64,000 nt of DNA, taken from the NCBI RefSeq assembly GCF_022760805.1, contig NZ_JAIVFL010000001.1, positions 62,001-126,000 on the forward strand, read 5' to 3'. The notes beneath the pieces are model-generated. The model saw only the letters and a list, made by a program, of their open reading frames with translations, had not been told where the DNA came from and made no database searches. This stretch comes from Candidatus Mycolicibacterium alkanivorans. Lineage in GTDB: Bacteria > Actinomycetota > Actinomycetes > Mycobacteriales > Mycobacteriaceae. The position numbers and the translations under genes were made by a program. Numbering within the stretch: position 1 is the first letter of the stretch; the number at the start of each line of letters is the position of its first letter. Shown here piece by piece: positions 25,602-34,494 of this stretch.

Positions 25602-25619
25602 ACGAAGCGCCGCGAATAG

Positions 25620-26834
25620 CTAGGCGACCTCGCCGAGAACTCCCTCGGCGGGCACAGGAGCGGTGACGCGCAACGGCCGGACCCGGACCGCGATCGACGA
25701 CGTGGACCGGACAATCCCGATCGGGCCTTGGCGGGTGAATCGCGCCAAGTTGCTGGCGCGCAGAACAAAATTCGCTTTGGCCTGCCGATATCCGATCCGG
25801 ACCCCAGCAGCAGTCGCTATCAGAAGGCCGCCGACACCTGGAAGGGCGGCCGCGGCCAGCGCCGCCAAGGAAAGGTGAGCGGCGATCTCTCGGAACGCCT
25901 GCCCGAGAAATGACCCGAAAGCCCCCGCTGGGGATGCGACCTTCCGCGGCAAGGAAGCTTGACCCGAAAACCCCAGTGCCGCAACCCCGGCCGTGGCGTC
26001 GGGTACGCCGCGACCATCAGCAATGGGAAGGGTCAGAAGAACTCCAGAACTCTGTGACACGCGAGGCGCGACCAACACCGGCGCACCCGCCGCTGATGGG
26101 TGCCCGACGGCGTGGGCGCCTGCCGCGGCGTCCACTGGATTCCGGCTGCCGACGCCCATCAGAGCCGGGAGGCTTGGCGGGGATGACGTGACGTCGCCGA
26201 CCGAACCGACCACCGAGGTGAAGACATCCTGCATGCCGCCGATGACGTCGGATGCCGGCACGCCGACGACGGGAACCGCCGCCACCACCGCGGTGACCGT
26301 CGCTCCCAGGCGGTCAAGGGAGGTGGACAGGGTGTTGGAGATCGATCCAGCCGCATTCGGAACCGATCCAGCCGCGTTCGGAACTGAGGCGGGCGCGTTC
26401 GGAATCGAGGCAGGCGTGTTCGGAATCGAGGTGGCCGCGTTCGGAATCGAGGTGGCCGCCGCCGTGGGCAGGCCCGCGTTACGCCGGCCGGGGGTGCGTG
26501 CGTGGCCCGTGCCTGTCGTGGGACTGCCCGCGATCTCGGACTGCGGCCGGCCTGGTTTCCGGCCCGCACCGAGCGCGCCTGCCGTGTCTCGAACTGCCTG
26601 TCGCAAAGTGTCGGTGACACTGGCGGCCGGGCTGTTGTCCTGGTTCGACTCGCGGGCACCCTGGGGGGCGTGAGCAGTGGACCCGCTGGAATCAGGATCG
26701 GCGAAGGCAACCGCGCCTCCGGTACTGGCGACGAACAGACCCGCAGACAGCAGGCCGGCGCAGGCCGCTACACGCACATGTGACGCAGGCACGGGCGCCT
26801 CCCCCCCGGAAAAGCTCAGCTTCGTCGCCCCCAT
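25620..26834 (-). CDS. Exported low-complexity protein with C-terminal hydrophobic domain
   Basis: The 404-residue protein has a signal peptide (to about residue 45, GAVAFADP), an Asn/Pro/Ala-rich repeat zone with seven-residue units such as SIPNAPA and SVPNAAG (about 130-170), a hydrophobic middle (VTAVVAAVPVVGVPASDVIGG) and a C-terminal membrane segment ALAAAALPGVGGLLIATAAG followed by GYRQAKANFVLR and a basic tail. The C-terminal pattern recurs in mycobacterial exported proteins as far as I recall. Function unknown. Its gene converges on the Uma2 gene. Confidence 0.65.
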   Translation of the reverse strand: MGATKLSFSGGEAPVPASHVRVAACAGLLSAGLFVASTGGAVAFADPDSSGSTAHAPQGARESNQDNSPAASVTDTLRQAVRDTAGALGAGRKPGRPQSEIAGSPTTGTGHARTPGRRNAGLPTAAATSIPNAATSIPNTPASIPNAPASVPNAAGSVPNAAGSISNTLSTSLDRLGATVTAVVAAVPVVGVPASDVIGGMQDVFTSVVGSVGDVTSSPPSLPALMGVGSRNPVDAAAGAHAVGHPSAAGAPVLVAPRVSQSSGVLLTLPIADGRGVPDATAGVAALGFSGQASLPRKVASPAGAFGSFLGQAFREIAAHLSLAALAAAALPGVGGLLIATAAGVRIGYRQAKANFVLRASNLARFTRQGPIGIVRSTSSIAVRVRPLRVTAPVPAEGVLGEVA

Positions 26835-26860
26835 AAGAAACCGGCGTCGTGACGACCATT

Positions 26861-27781
26861 CTATAGTCCCCTGTGTGCGGGGACATCGCTCCTCTCGATC
26901 GCCTCCGTCACATGGCCGATCGCACCGAAGACTGCGACCGCCACGGCGCCGGCGACGGCACCGACGAAGCCGAGGGCCACCACCCAGCCCAGCCCGGGTC
27001 GGGCGCTGTCACCGAGGAACACCACGCCGATGATGCCGGGGACTACCGTCTCACCGACGACGAGGGCGGCGGTGGCCCCGTTCACCGAGCCGAGTTGCAG
27101 CGCCACGGTGTGCAGGTAGAAGCCGCCTATCCCGGCGAGGAGGACCGTCCACGACGCTGGGTCGGCCGCCAGAGTCCACGTCTGCAGCGGTTCGAGACCG
27201 TCGGCCACCCGAACGGCGATGGCGAGCATGCCGAACAGCACACCCGCGATCAGTCCGGCCATGACCGCGCCGCGCGACCCGAGGACGCGGATGAGTCCAA
27301 TCCCGCCGAGCAGGATCAGCACCGAGACCGCCAGCACGACCCAGTGCACCAGCCGATCCGGATTCGCGGCGCCGCGCTCACCCGAGCCAAGACCGAGCAC
27401 CAACAGCGACACGATGACCGCAACGATGGCGATCCAATCCCGGGCGTGCAAGCCGATGCCGAGGACCGCGATACCGAGCACGGCGGTGACGACGAGGTTG
27501 GCGCTGATGATCGTCTGCGACAAGAACAGCGGAATCAGCCGGGCCGAGACCGCACTGCCCGCGAAGCCCACGACGTCCAGGACGATGCCGGCGACGAACG
27601 CGGCGGTCAGCGCGGCCCCCACGGTCGAGCGCAGCGTCGGGCCGCCGGTCGCGGTGACATGCCCGGTCGCGCCACGGTCCCGGGCCGCGGTCGCCGATCT
27701 GCGCGCCCCGTAGGCCTGCAGCACCGAGGAGACCCCGTAGGCGACACACGCCAGCAGCGCCGCCGCGACACCGATGATCAT
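26861..27781 (-). CDS. DMT-superfamily (EamA-like) transporter or integral membrane protein
   Basis: The 306-residue protein has about nine to ten transmembrane helices in two similar halves, typical of drug/metabolite transporters. The first half contains SQTIISANLVVTAVLG and the second VVGETVVPGIIGVVFLGD. Substrate is unknown. It shares direction with the exported repeat protein but is separated by 26 bases, so co-transcription is possible. Confidence 0.75.
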   Translation of the reverse strand: MIIGVAAALLACVAYGVSSVLQAYGARRSATAARDRGATGHVTATGGPTLRSTVGAALTAAFVAGIVLDVVGFAGSAVSARLIPLFLSQTIISANLVVTAVLGIAVLGIGLHARDWIAIVAVIVSLLVLGLGSGERGAANPDRLVHWVVLAVSVLILLGGIGLIRVLGSRGAVMAGLIAGVLFGMLAIAVRVADGLEPLQTWTLAADPASWTVLLAGIGGFYLHTVALQLGSVNGATAALVVGETVVPGIIGVVFLGDSARPGLGWVVALGFVGAVAGAVAVAVFGAIGHVTEAIERSDVPAHRGL

Positions 27782-27893
27782 CGCTTGAGGTTAGCGGCCC
27801 GTCGTGCCAGAGCTGATCTGCACGCGACGATCCCACTCGACACGCCGACGCAGACACGTTCGTGCGAAAGCTGCGGCTTCTACAGAGTGATGG

Positions 27894-28190
27894 TCACGTG
27901 GTTCCAAGCTCGACTCGTTCAAGCCGCAGTCGCATGGCGAAGCCCCGCCGATCGGCGCGCTTTGCCTATGCGTCTGCGACGATCGCATCGAGTGAAATCC
28001 CCTGGCTCCCGGCTAAATCCGCTAGAACCTCGGACACGCCGGCCGCCTCACCGACGACGTCTTGAGTTGACCGGGGCTCGTCGTACAAAGCGGTTCGGTA
28101 GCGCTCTTCATCGAGGGTAATGAAGTGGGGCGTCCCGCCCAATCGCGCGATGATTTCGGCAGCCTTGTCCCGTACGAGCTTGCCCGCCAC
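27894..28190 (-). pseudogene. Broken MazG-like nucleotide pyrophosphohydrolase
   Basis: The frame begins MAGKLVRDKAAEIIARLGG, typical of small phosphoribosyl-ATP/NTP pyrophosphohydrolases. After TALYDE about ten residues that normally hold the EExxE metal site are missing, and the later helix reads GEAAGVSEVL where an acidic residue is expected. A TAG at 27966-27968 interrupts the gene, yet beyond it the same frame continues with the family-like tail AKRADRRGFAMRLRLE to TGA at 27894. Deletion plus nonsense codon indicates a dead gene. Confidence 0.65.
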
Positions 28191-28256
28191 GCTGACCCCC
28201 TAGCCATAATGTCGAGATTGCGGTTCTACAGGCATGCACCGACAGGGGGAAGCGTT

Positions 28257-29342
28257 GTGGCCGACGGCGTCGTCGATCCGTTGCTGCTGGGTCAGCGGGT
28301 CGTCGCGATCCTGGAAACAGGGCTACGAACGGCGACGTACAAGCTGGCGACGTTGATGGCGTTGATAGACCACTGCGTCGAGAACCTCCCCGAGCAGCTT
28401 GACGACGACCTGGCGGTGCCGATTCCCGACCTGGCGCGCCGGGTGCTCGAGGTCTACTGGCGGCAGGTAGTGCCGTTCGACGGGCACGAACTTCGGCAGT
28501 CAACGCAGCCGCGTGCTCGAATTCTGATTGCGGCAAATAACCTCCGGAATGCCGCGGGAACCCAATCACAAAGTCTTGCAATCGAAATCGCAGCCATCCG
28601 CGCTCCGGATACTTATCAACGAGCGATCGATGAGATCACGTTGTGCCTGGCTCAGCAGCCACTCCACCGTCTGCAGCGGCTTCCGGGTTCGGACGCGTCC
28701 GACTGCTTTCTCTACGACGACTCATTCCTGCACGATCACGTGAGCCGGTCGACCTTGCGGGCACACAACGACTCGATAGTCCTCAATCCGGGGGTGGCTC
28801 ATGGATTGGCGCGCCTGGCGGGCTTGCTTAAGCCCGCACTGGAGATCATGTGGGTTGATGACGTGCGCCGGATGAACAAATTCCTGCTCGCCGATCGATT
28901 CCCCGACGTCGCGGGTCACCTCTTTGGTCGGGAGCGGGTCATGCTGAACGCCGTTCGGGAACCATTGAAGGAAGCCTTTGGCCCCCATTGCTTCTACTGC
29001 AATACGCATCTGCCGGCTGGCAATCCGATCGACCATGTGCTGCCGTGGTCGCTGGTGGGGATCGACGGGTTGGCGAACTTGGTCCTGGCGTGCGCACGGT
29101 GCAACAGTGACAAGAGCGGGGCTCTCCCCGCGATCGCGATTGTCGACCGGGTTCTTGAGCGCGACCAAGAGACGTTGGAGGACATTGCTGCCACGATTCA
29201 GTGGCCCACTCAACATCAGAGAGTCGTGGCCGCCGCGCGCGGTATCTATCGAGGGCAGCCAGCGGGTCTACCGACGTGGTCGGGCTACGGAGACACGGTC
29301 CGCTTGGACGTCAGCTTTCCGCCTGCCTGGCTATCAACATGA
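28257..29342 (+). CDS. HNH endonuclease of the accessory island
   Basis: The 361-residue protein has a large N-terminal region of no recognised family and a C-terminal HNH nuclease: zinc cysteines Cys245-x2-Cys248, catalytic IDHVLPW (Asp259-His260), Asn in DGLANLVLAC and Cys279-x2-Cys282 (CARCNSDKSG). GTG 28257 is preferred because GGGGGAAG lies just upstream; ATG 28209 is an alternative. The stop codon abuts the stop of the convergent helicase gene with no gap. The context of helicase plus decayed nucleases suggests anti-phage or plasmid-targeting function. Confidence 0.82.
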   Translation: MADGVVDPLLLGQRVVAILETGLRTATYKLATLMALIDHCVENLPEQLDDDLAVPIPDLARRVLEVYWRQVVPFDGHELRQSTQPRARILIAANNLRNAAGTQSQSLAIEIAAIRAPDTYQRAIDEITLCLAQQPLHRLQRLPGSDASDCFLYDDSFLHDHVSRSTLRAHNDSIVLNPGVAHGLARLAGLLKPALEIMWVDDVRRMNKFLLADRFPDVAGHLFGRERVMLNAVREPLKEAFGPHCFYCNTHLPAGNPIDHVLPWSLVGIDGLANLVLACARCNSDKSGALPAIAIVDRVLERDQETLEDIAATIQWPTQHQRVVAAARGIYRGQPAGLPTWSGYGDTVRLDVSFPPAWLST

Positions 29343-32300
29343 TTAAGCGACTGCGGCCCGCGACGCGATGAACATCTCCATGGGCATCGGTCGACGGAGT
29401 CGCCACGTGATTGCGATCGGTCGGTCCCCCTCGTGCGTGACGTAGTCGGCTGGGCCCAAGAAGAGATACGGCGAAGTGCCAAGAGAATTGGTCTTTGCCT
29501 CGCGGACGAACAGCAGGATGTGCGAGCCGTTCTTCCGGTGATTGATGTATCGCTGCCCGGTCGGTGAAGTTGAGGAGGTTGTCGATTGCGATTCCCAGTG
29601 GAACAGGTCGGGACTAAGCGCGAAATCGCGATACATCGTTGTCGGCGAGTAGTCGGTGTCGCTCTTCTTGAGCGTGATCAAAAACGCGTCGACGTTAAGC
29701 CCGGGGCACCAGGCAACGCCCTCGCGCATGGTGCTAGGGACTCGACCCTGCGATGTCCAGTCGAGCGCGGCCAAGATCTCCTCTCGGGTATAGCTAGCAT
29801 GCAAAGCGAGCGGCACGTCGGCGAGTGCCAGTTCGACTTCGCCCAGAGCTGACGTCGTTCGATGCGCCGCATTAAAACCGATGTCGATGATCTGCCGCAT
29901 TTCCTCAACGACCGGTTCGCCGCTCAAGATTTCTAGACCTGCTGGCGCACTGCCGAAGCCGCCGCCGTTCGGGAACAGGGAATAGAACAGCATCTCGGTG
30001 AGCCGCCGTTCCATAGCGCTTCCGACGGAGAGCTTCTGCCCAAGCATGGCTCGGTAGTTATGCCAGCGGAGTCTGTCATCGACGTGGGCGAGTGCCCGAA
30101 GCCGCTTGACCAAGTCTTGTTCACGTCGACCAGGGCCCACATCGGTCTTACCAGCGTCGCGGCACAACGTAGTCCAAGACTTCCCCGACCGGAGAATATC
30201 TTCGAGCGACCGTCCTGAGGCGTCGAGATAGGAGGCCAGGTCGTCGCCCGGATGTGACCGGACCTCCGCCACTAAGGCGGCCCACTTCGGCGACACCTGC
30301 TGTCTTATGTTCTCCAGGACCAACTCTCGTGCAACGGAATCGAGCACGATCTGGCTGCCCGACGGCAGGAATGGAAAGCCGTCTCTAACTTGCCGTTCCA
30401 ACTCCTTCCGGCTCAGGCCGGTGAGAGCTCGAAAGCGCTGATCGAATCGGAACTCTTTGCGCTGGTGCCCAACGAAATCGAGGGCCGTCAACACCGTCTT
30501 GCCTTCTGTCAAGCGCAAACCTCGTCCCAGTTGTTGCAGGAAGACTGTCGCGCTCTCGGTCGGTCGAAGGAACAGGACGGTGTCTACGTCAGGTATATCG
30601 AGGCCTTCGTTGAAGAGGTCGACCGCGAAGACGATGTTGATTTCCCGTGCCCGGAGTTGAGCCAGAGCATTCTGCCGGTCGAGCGGTGAGGTTTCGGCCG
30701 ACACCGCCCTGGCCTTGATCCCGGCGGCGGCAAACTTCTCTGCCATGTATCGGGCGTGCTCGACGCTGACGCAGAACCCTAGCGCGCGCATTCTGCCGAC
30801 ATCAGCGACCTTGTCACGTAACTCCTTGAGCACGATCCGCGTTCGCGAATCGTTGCCGGTGTAGACGTTGCTAAGTTCAGCGACGTCGTAGCCGCCGCGC
30901 TTCCACTCCAAACCTTCGAGGTCGGTTTGGTCGTGAACACCGAAGTAGTGGAAGGGGCACAGAAGGTTCTGGTCCAGCGCATCCCACAAGCGGAGTTCGG
31001 CAGCTACCCGTCCACCGAAGAGGTCCCGGACGTCGACGCCGTCGCCCCGTTCGGGGGTTGCGGTGAGACCGAGCAGTTCTATTGGCTTGACGTGGTTCAG
31101 CAGTCGCCGATACGACGCAGCCTCGGCGTGGTGGAACTCGTCTACGACGACTACATCGAACTGGTCGGGGGACATCGTTGAGAGCCGGTGCGGGGTGAGC
31201 GACTGAATGCTCGCAAAGACATGCCGCCATTTCACGGGCTGCTCTCCGCCGACAAGCAGTTCGCCAAAGGTTGGGTCGACTAGGACCTCTTGATACATGC
31301 GTCGGGACTGCATCAGGATCTCTTTGCGATGGGCGACGAAAAGTAGGCTCAAATCTCTGCCGCGGATCTCGCGGAGGCTTCGGTAGTCCAGCGCCGCGAT
31401 TACGGTCTTGCCGGTGCCGGTCGCGGCGACAATCAGGTTGCGATGGCGGTCGTGAAGCGACCGCTCGGCATCGAGTTGCTCAAGCATCTCGGCTTGGTAG
31501 GCCTTCGGTTGCACCTCAAGCCCGGACAGCGTGATAGTGATCTGCTCCCGTGCCTGTCTGCCGGCCGCAACGTCGAGTGCCACATCAAGCCGCTGACGAT
31601 CGGTGCTCGGGTGGTAAGGCTCGAATTCCTTGTTCTCCCAATATGAGTCGAAGGTCGACTTGAACTTGTCGAGCATATGAGGGGTCGATTGGGCTGACAA
31701 CCTTACGTTCCATTCGAGACCGTCCACCAACGCCGCGTGGGATAGATTGCTCGATCCGACATAGGCAGTATGGAAGCCGGTGTTGCGGCGCAGCAGCCAC
31801 GCTTTGGCGTGCAGGCGGGTGCGATGCAGTTCGTAGTTGACCCGGACCTCGGCGCCAAACTCATCCACCAAAGCATCAAGCGCGCGCGCATCAGTGGCGC
31901 CGAGATAGGTCGTTGTGATGACTCGTAGCCGAACGTTCCGCTGCCGGATCTCGTTCAGTTGATCTTCAAGCAAGCGCAGGCCCTGCCACTTTACGAACGC
32001 ACAGAGCAGATCGACCTGGTCGGCACTCGCGAGTTCGGCGCGAAGCTCGGCCGCGAGCGTGGGTTCGTGACGCGCGTTGGTCATCAACGCCGTGTCAGAG
32101 AATGGCGTAGCGCGCCGCGGCAGACGCCCGTCCGTAAGCGTCGACACCCGCCGAACTTCATCGAGGCGGGTGACGCGGTGGGGTTCAATCTGATGCAGAA
32201 CCTCCTCAGCTAGGGAAGCCTGCGGTAGGACTCGGAGGATCTGCCGAACTAGATCGAGGCGCGCTTCGGCACTATGGGCTGCCTTCAGCGATCGCTCAAC

Positions 32301-32441
32301 GAGCGGCAAAAGATGGCGCGCAATAACCAGCGCTTGCTCAGCGTCATCGACTGTGCCGTACTCGGCATGCAGGTCGTCTCGTTGTTGGATCTGTGCGAAT
32401 AACCCTTCAGTGAGCAATGATTCGTAGACGCCAAGATCCAT
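29343..32441 (-). CDS. PLD-like nuclease / SF2 helicase / DUF3427 fusion protein
   Basis: The 1,032-residue protein has a phospholipase-D-like nuclease domain (HAK at 211-213 and GSSNLS at 229-234), an SF2 helicase core with Walker A ATGTGKT (about 340-346), DEFH (434-437) and motif VI QQLGRGLRLTEG, and a C-terminal DUF3427 domain (LFHWESQ, GQRYINH, ILLFVRE). Only one HxK motif is present, so PLD activity would need dimerisation. Such fusions occur in defence islands, but I know no established mechanism. One 60-base line inside the gene (29581-29640) is 53% GC, against 68% for a line in gpsA. Start ATG 32441. Confidence 0.85.
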   Translation of the reverse strand: MDLGVYESLLTEGLFAQIQQRDDLHAEYGTVDDAEQALVIARHLLPLVERSLKAAHSAEARLDLVRQILRVLPQASLAEEVLHQIEPHRVTRLDEVRRVSTLTDGRLPRRATPFSDTALMTNARHEPTLAAELRAELASADQVDLLCAFVKWQGLRLLEDQLNEIRQRNVRLRVITTTYLGATDARALDALVDEFGAEVRVNYELHRTRLHAKAWLLRRNTGFHTAYVGSSNLSHAALVDGLEWNVRLSAQSTPHMLDKFKSTFDSYWENKEFEPYHPSTDRQRLDVALDVAAGRQAREQITITLSGLEVQPKAYQAEMLEQLDAERSLHDRHRNLIVAATGTGKTVIAALDYRSLREIRGRDLSLLFVAHRKEILMQSRRMYQEVLVDPTFGELLVGGEQPVKWRHVFASIQSLTPHRLSTMSPDQFDVVVVDEFHHAEAASYRRLLNHVKPIELLGLTATPERGDGVDVRDLFGGRVAAELRLWDALDQNLLCPFHYFGVHDQTDLEGLEWKRGGYDVAELSNVYTGNDSRTRIVLKELRDKVADVGRMRALGFCVSVEHARYMAEKFAAAGIKARAVSAETSPLDRQNALAQLRAREINIVFAVDLFNEGLDIPDVDTVLFLRPTESATVFLQQLGRGLRLTEGKTVLTALDFVGHQRKEFRFDQRFRALTGLSRKELERQVRDGFPFLPSGSQIVLDSVARELVLENIRQQVSPKWAALVAEVRSHPGDDLASYLDASGRSLEDILRSGKSWTTLCRDAGKTDVGPGRREQDLVKRLRALAHVDDRLRWHNYRAMLGQKLSVGSAMERRLTEMLFYSLFPNGGGFGSAPAGLEILSGEPVVEEMRQIIDIGFNAAHRTTSALGEVELALADVPLALHASYTREEILAALDWTSQGRVPSTMREGVAWCPGLNVDAFLITLKKSDTDYSPTTMYRDFALSPDLFHWESQSTTSSTSPTGQRYINHRKNGSHILLFVREAKTNSLGTSPYLFLGPADYVTHEGDRPIAITWRLRRPMPMEMFIASRAAVA

Positions 32442-32514
32442 AGCCTGACGTTATCGGATCCCACTGACATGCTGAACGATGCTGGGGCGAGCGCCGTTCT
32501 AACGCTTGCTCTAG

Positions 32515-32920
32515 ATGACCGGAAGCTCTCACGCGCGCTGCTCCGCAGCAGCTTAAGTTGCGAATAGAACCGGACGCGGCGCAACTCAATTCCAAGGTCA
32601 CCCGAAAGCAAGGTTCCGAGGGTCTTGCGAAGCGTCGAGCCCTCTGCGTTCCCGTTGTAGTGGTACCTGATGCGTTGACGAATATTCTGGCTGCTAGGCG
32701 GCTTTCCATTGCTCGGTGGCCGCGACGGGCCGATTCCCGCATACAGCAGCGTCAATCCATCGCGACGCTGACAGCCAGCGGTATCGATTGGGCCCGGAAC
32801 TTGCCTGAACCACCAACCGTAGACACCGGCAGATTTTGGAATTGGGCAGGGGCTCGGCGAAGACCTCGTCGCGCGAGTAGCAGGGCGCCGTCAAGAACTG
32901 ACTCTGACCAGGTACGTCCT
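32515..32920 (-). pseudogene. Frameshifted GIY-YIG nuclease-like gene
   Basis: Minus-strand reading gives family-like YSRDEVFAEPLPNSK in one frame (about 32,890-32,845). Near the A-rich AATTCCAAAATC the match shifts to a second frame: SAGVYGWWF, DGLTLLYAGIGPSRPP, NGKPPSSQNIRQRIRYHY and GNAEGSTLRKTLGTLL. The GIY-YIG hallmark (here VYG...YAG) and basic core are present. After GIELRRV the match is lost, so the C-terminal part is deleted or scrambled. The gene lies directly upstream of the helicase and occupies the 546-base gap 32442-32987. Confidence 0.6.
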
Positions 32921-32987
32921 GCATGCCATGCACCCCGCAATGACTTGTTGCCAAAGGCTGAACGGGAGGCAACGACATTCCGTAGCC

Positions 32988-33428
32988 CTACCCCGCCGCC
33001 TTCACCAACCTGAACGCAATCTGGGACTGCCCCGGCCGGGTCATCTGGCACACACCTCGTTGGACCGCCGTCAGCTGACCCTCCAGGCTGACCGCGTCCC
33101 ACTGGTAGATCATCGCGCCTTTGGCGTTGGTCTTGTCCGGGCAGACCGGCACCAGGCCCGTGAGCGTCATCACCCAGGTGTTACCGCCCCGGTAGAAGGC
33201 CTGCCCGTCGATCAACGGCGAGTGCACGTCGGACTCACACCCGATGGACACCTCGGAACACTGCGGGGTGATGGTCCAGGTGTCCAGGAGGCTGCTCGGC
33301 CCGACGACGTCGTAGGTTCCGGCCAGCGCCGTGCCCGTCGCGTGGGCTGCCGGCGGGACTGCGAGCACCAAGGAGCCCACCACCGCCCCCACCATTGCGA
33401 CACCGCCGCCGGTCCTCATGTGCGCCAT
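32988..33428 (-). CDS. Secreted mycobacterial protein of unknown function
   Basis: The 146-residue protein has a cleavable signal peptide (LVLAVPPAAHA, about residue 30) and a mature domain of about 115 residues with four cysteines (CSEVSIGC, VCPDK, GVCQM), probably two disulfides. The beta-rich pattern GTYDVVGPSS...WTITPQC is typical of small mycobacterial secreted proteins. Function unknown. ATG 33428 or 33419 may start it. Confidence 0.72.
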   Translation of the reverse strand: MAHMRTGGGVAMVGAVVGSLVLAVPPAAHATGTALAGTYDVVGPSSLLDTWTITPQCSEVSIGCESDVHSPLIDGQAFYRGGNTWVMTLTGLVPVCPDKTNAKGAMIYQWDAVSLEGQLTAVQRGVCQMTRPGQSQIAFRLVKAAG

Positions 33429-33478
33429 CCTCCAGAAATCAGTCCGATCAAGATCCTTCGGAACCGTATCCCAAGACG

Positions 33479-33740
33479 TTACTGAGCCCCAGTTAGAGGA
33501 TTTCTAACCGTGCGCGCATCCGCCTTCGACCAGGCTGCCACAGCCTCGCCCGCCGGAGCCGGCACGGCCAGCGCGACCAGCTGATCGAGCTGAAGCCGGA
33601 GCGCCACCAGGGTCTGATCCACGACGACCATCCGGCTGTCCGCGACGTGCGACTGCGGCCCTGAAGCCGACGTGCTCGCCGCACCGGCATGGCCAGCAGC
33701 ACGCTGCCGGTGACCACCTCGCGCAGCTGAGACAGAGAGG
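33479..33740 (-). pseudogene. Possible decayed small exported protein
   Basis: One minus frame begins MVTGSVLLAMPV, resembling a signal peptide; an adjacent frame continues AGAASTSASGPQSHVADSRMVVVDQTLVALRLQLDQLVALA to a TGA near 33479-33481 in several short segments. Joining them needs a single-base frameshift near 33690. Neither frame alone is convincing, and no family is recognised. This is what the 345-base gap before the tRNA holds. Confidence 0.25.
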
Positions 33741-33773
33741 GTTGGTCTTATCGAACCGCGGGGCATCACAACG

Positions 33774-33856
33774 TGGCAGGTACAGGATTCGAACCTGTGT
33801 AGGCTTTCGCCGACGGATTTACAGTCCGCTCCCATTGGCCGCTCGGGCAACCTGCC
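33774..33856 (-). tRNA. tRNA-Tyr (anticodon GUA)
   Basis: On the minus strand GGCAGGT (5') pairs with ACCTGCC (3') as acceptor stem. The anticodon arm GCGGA-CTGTAAA-TCCGT carries GTA, and a long variable arm (CGGCGAAAGCC) is as expected for bacterial tRNA-Tyr. The T arm is ACAGG-TTCGAAT-CCTGT. CCA is not encoded. The 3' end faces the accessory island to the left, but I saw no second copy of the 3' end that would mark an attachment site. Confidence 0.95.
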
Positions 33857-33955
33857 GGGGTGGCACCACACCGGGGACCGGTTTGGTGCGACTAGCAGGG
33901 TACAACGAGGATGTACCCCAGACACAAACCGGCCGATCACACCGAGGAGGGCCCA

Positions 33956-34447
33956 ATGGCGGATTCATCGTTCGACATCGTCAGCAAGGTCGACCACCAG
34001 GAGGTCGACAACGCGCTGAACCAGGCGGCCAAGGAGCTGTCCACCCGCTTCGACTTCCGCGGCACCGACACCACCATCGCCTGGAAGGGCGAGGAGGTCA
34101 TCGAGATCGTCAGCTCCACCGAGGAGCGCGCCAAGGCCGCCGTCGACGTCTTCAAGGAAAAGCTGATCCGCCGCGACATCTCCATGAAGGCCTTCGACGC
34201 CGGCGACCCGCAGCCCAGCGGCAAGACCTACCGGGTCAGCGGCAGCATCAAGCAGGGCATCGACCAAGAGCACGCCAAGAAGATCAACAAGCTCATTCGC
34301 GACGAGGGCCCCAAGGGCGTGAAGACCCAGGTTCAAGGCGACGAGATCCGGGTCAGCTCCAAGAAGCGCGACGACCTGCAGGCCGTCATCGCCCTGCTGA
34401 AGGGCTCCGATCTGGACGTCGCCCTGCAGTTCGTCAACTACCGCTAG
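33956..34447 (+). CDS. YajQ family nucleotide-binding protein
   Basis: The 163-residue protein is a full YajQ (UPF0234) homologue, matching M. tuberculosis Rv0566c, with [20 protein letters not shown] and [16 protein letters not shown]. YajQ proteins have two ferredoxin-like folds; some bind cyclic di-GMP. ATG 33956 is preceded by GAGGAGG six bases upstream. It is divergent from tRNA-Tyr and followed by a hairpin. Confidence 0.92.
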   Translation: MADSSFDIVSKVDHQEVDNALNQAAKELSTRFDFRGTDTTIAWKGEEVIEIVSSTEERAKAAVDVFKEKLIRRDISMKAFDAGDPQPSGKTYRVSGSIKQGIDQEHAKKINKLIRDEGPKGVKTQVQGDEIRVSSKKRDDLQAVIALLKGSDLDVALQFVNYR

Positions 34448-34463
34448 CCCTGGCCCTCGGTTC

Positions 34464-34494
34464 GCTTCGTGCGCTACTTGTAGGTGCACGAAGC
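34464..34494. terminator. Hairpin after yajQ
   Basis: GCTTCGTGC (34464-34472) and GCACGAAGC (34486-34494) are perfectly complementary 9-base arms around a 13-base loop, 17 bases after the yajQ stop. The downstream arm overlaps the start of the next gene, so the hairpin could also influence its translation. Confidence 0.6.

Noticed and set aside
29343..32441. Mokosh-type defence protein (helicase plus PLD)
   Set aside because: Mokosh uses a different (SF1-type) helicase, as I recall; this protein is SF2 with C-terminal DUF3427.
33774..33856. Integration site (att) at the tRNA-Tyr 3' end for the accessory island
   Set aside because: No second copy of the tRNA 3' end and no integrase gene was seen in the window.
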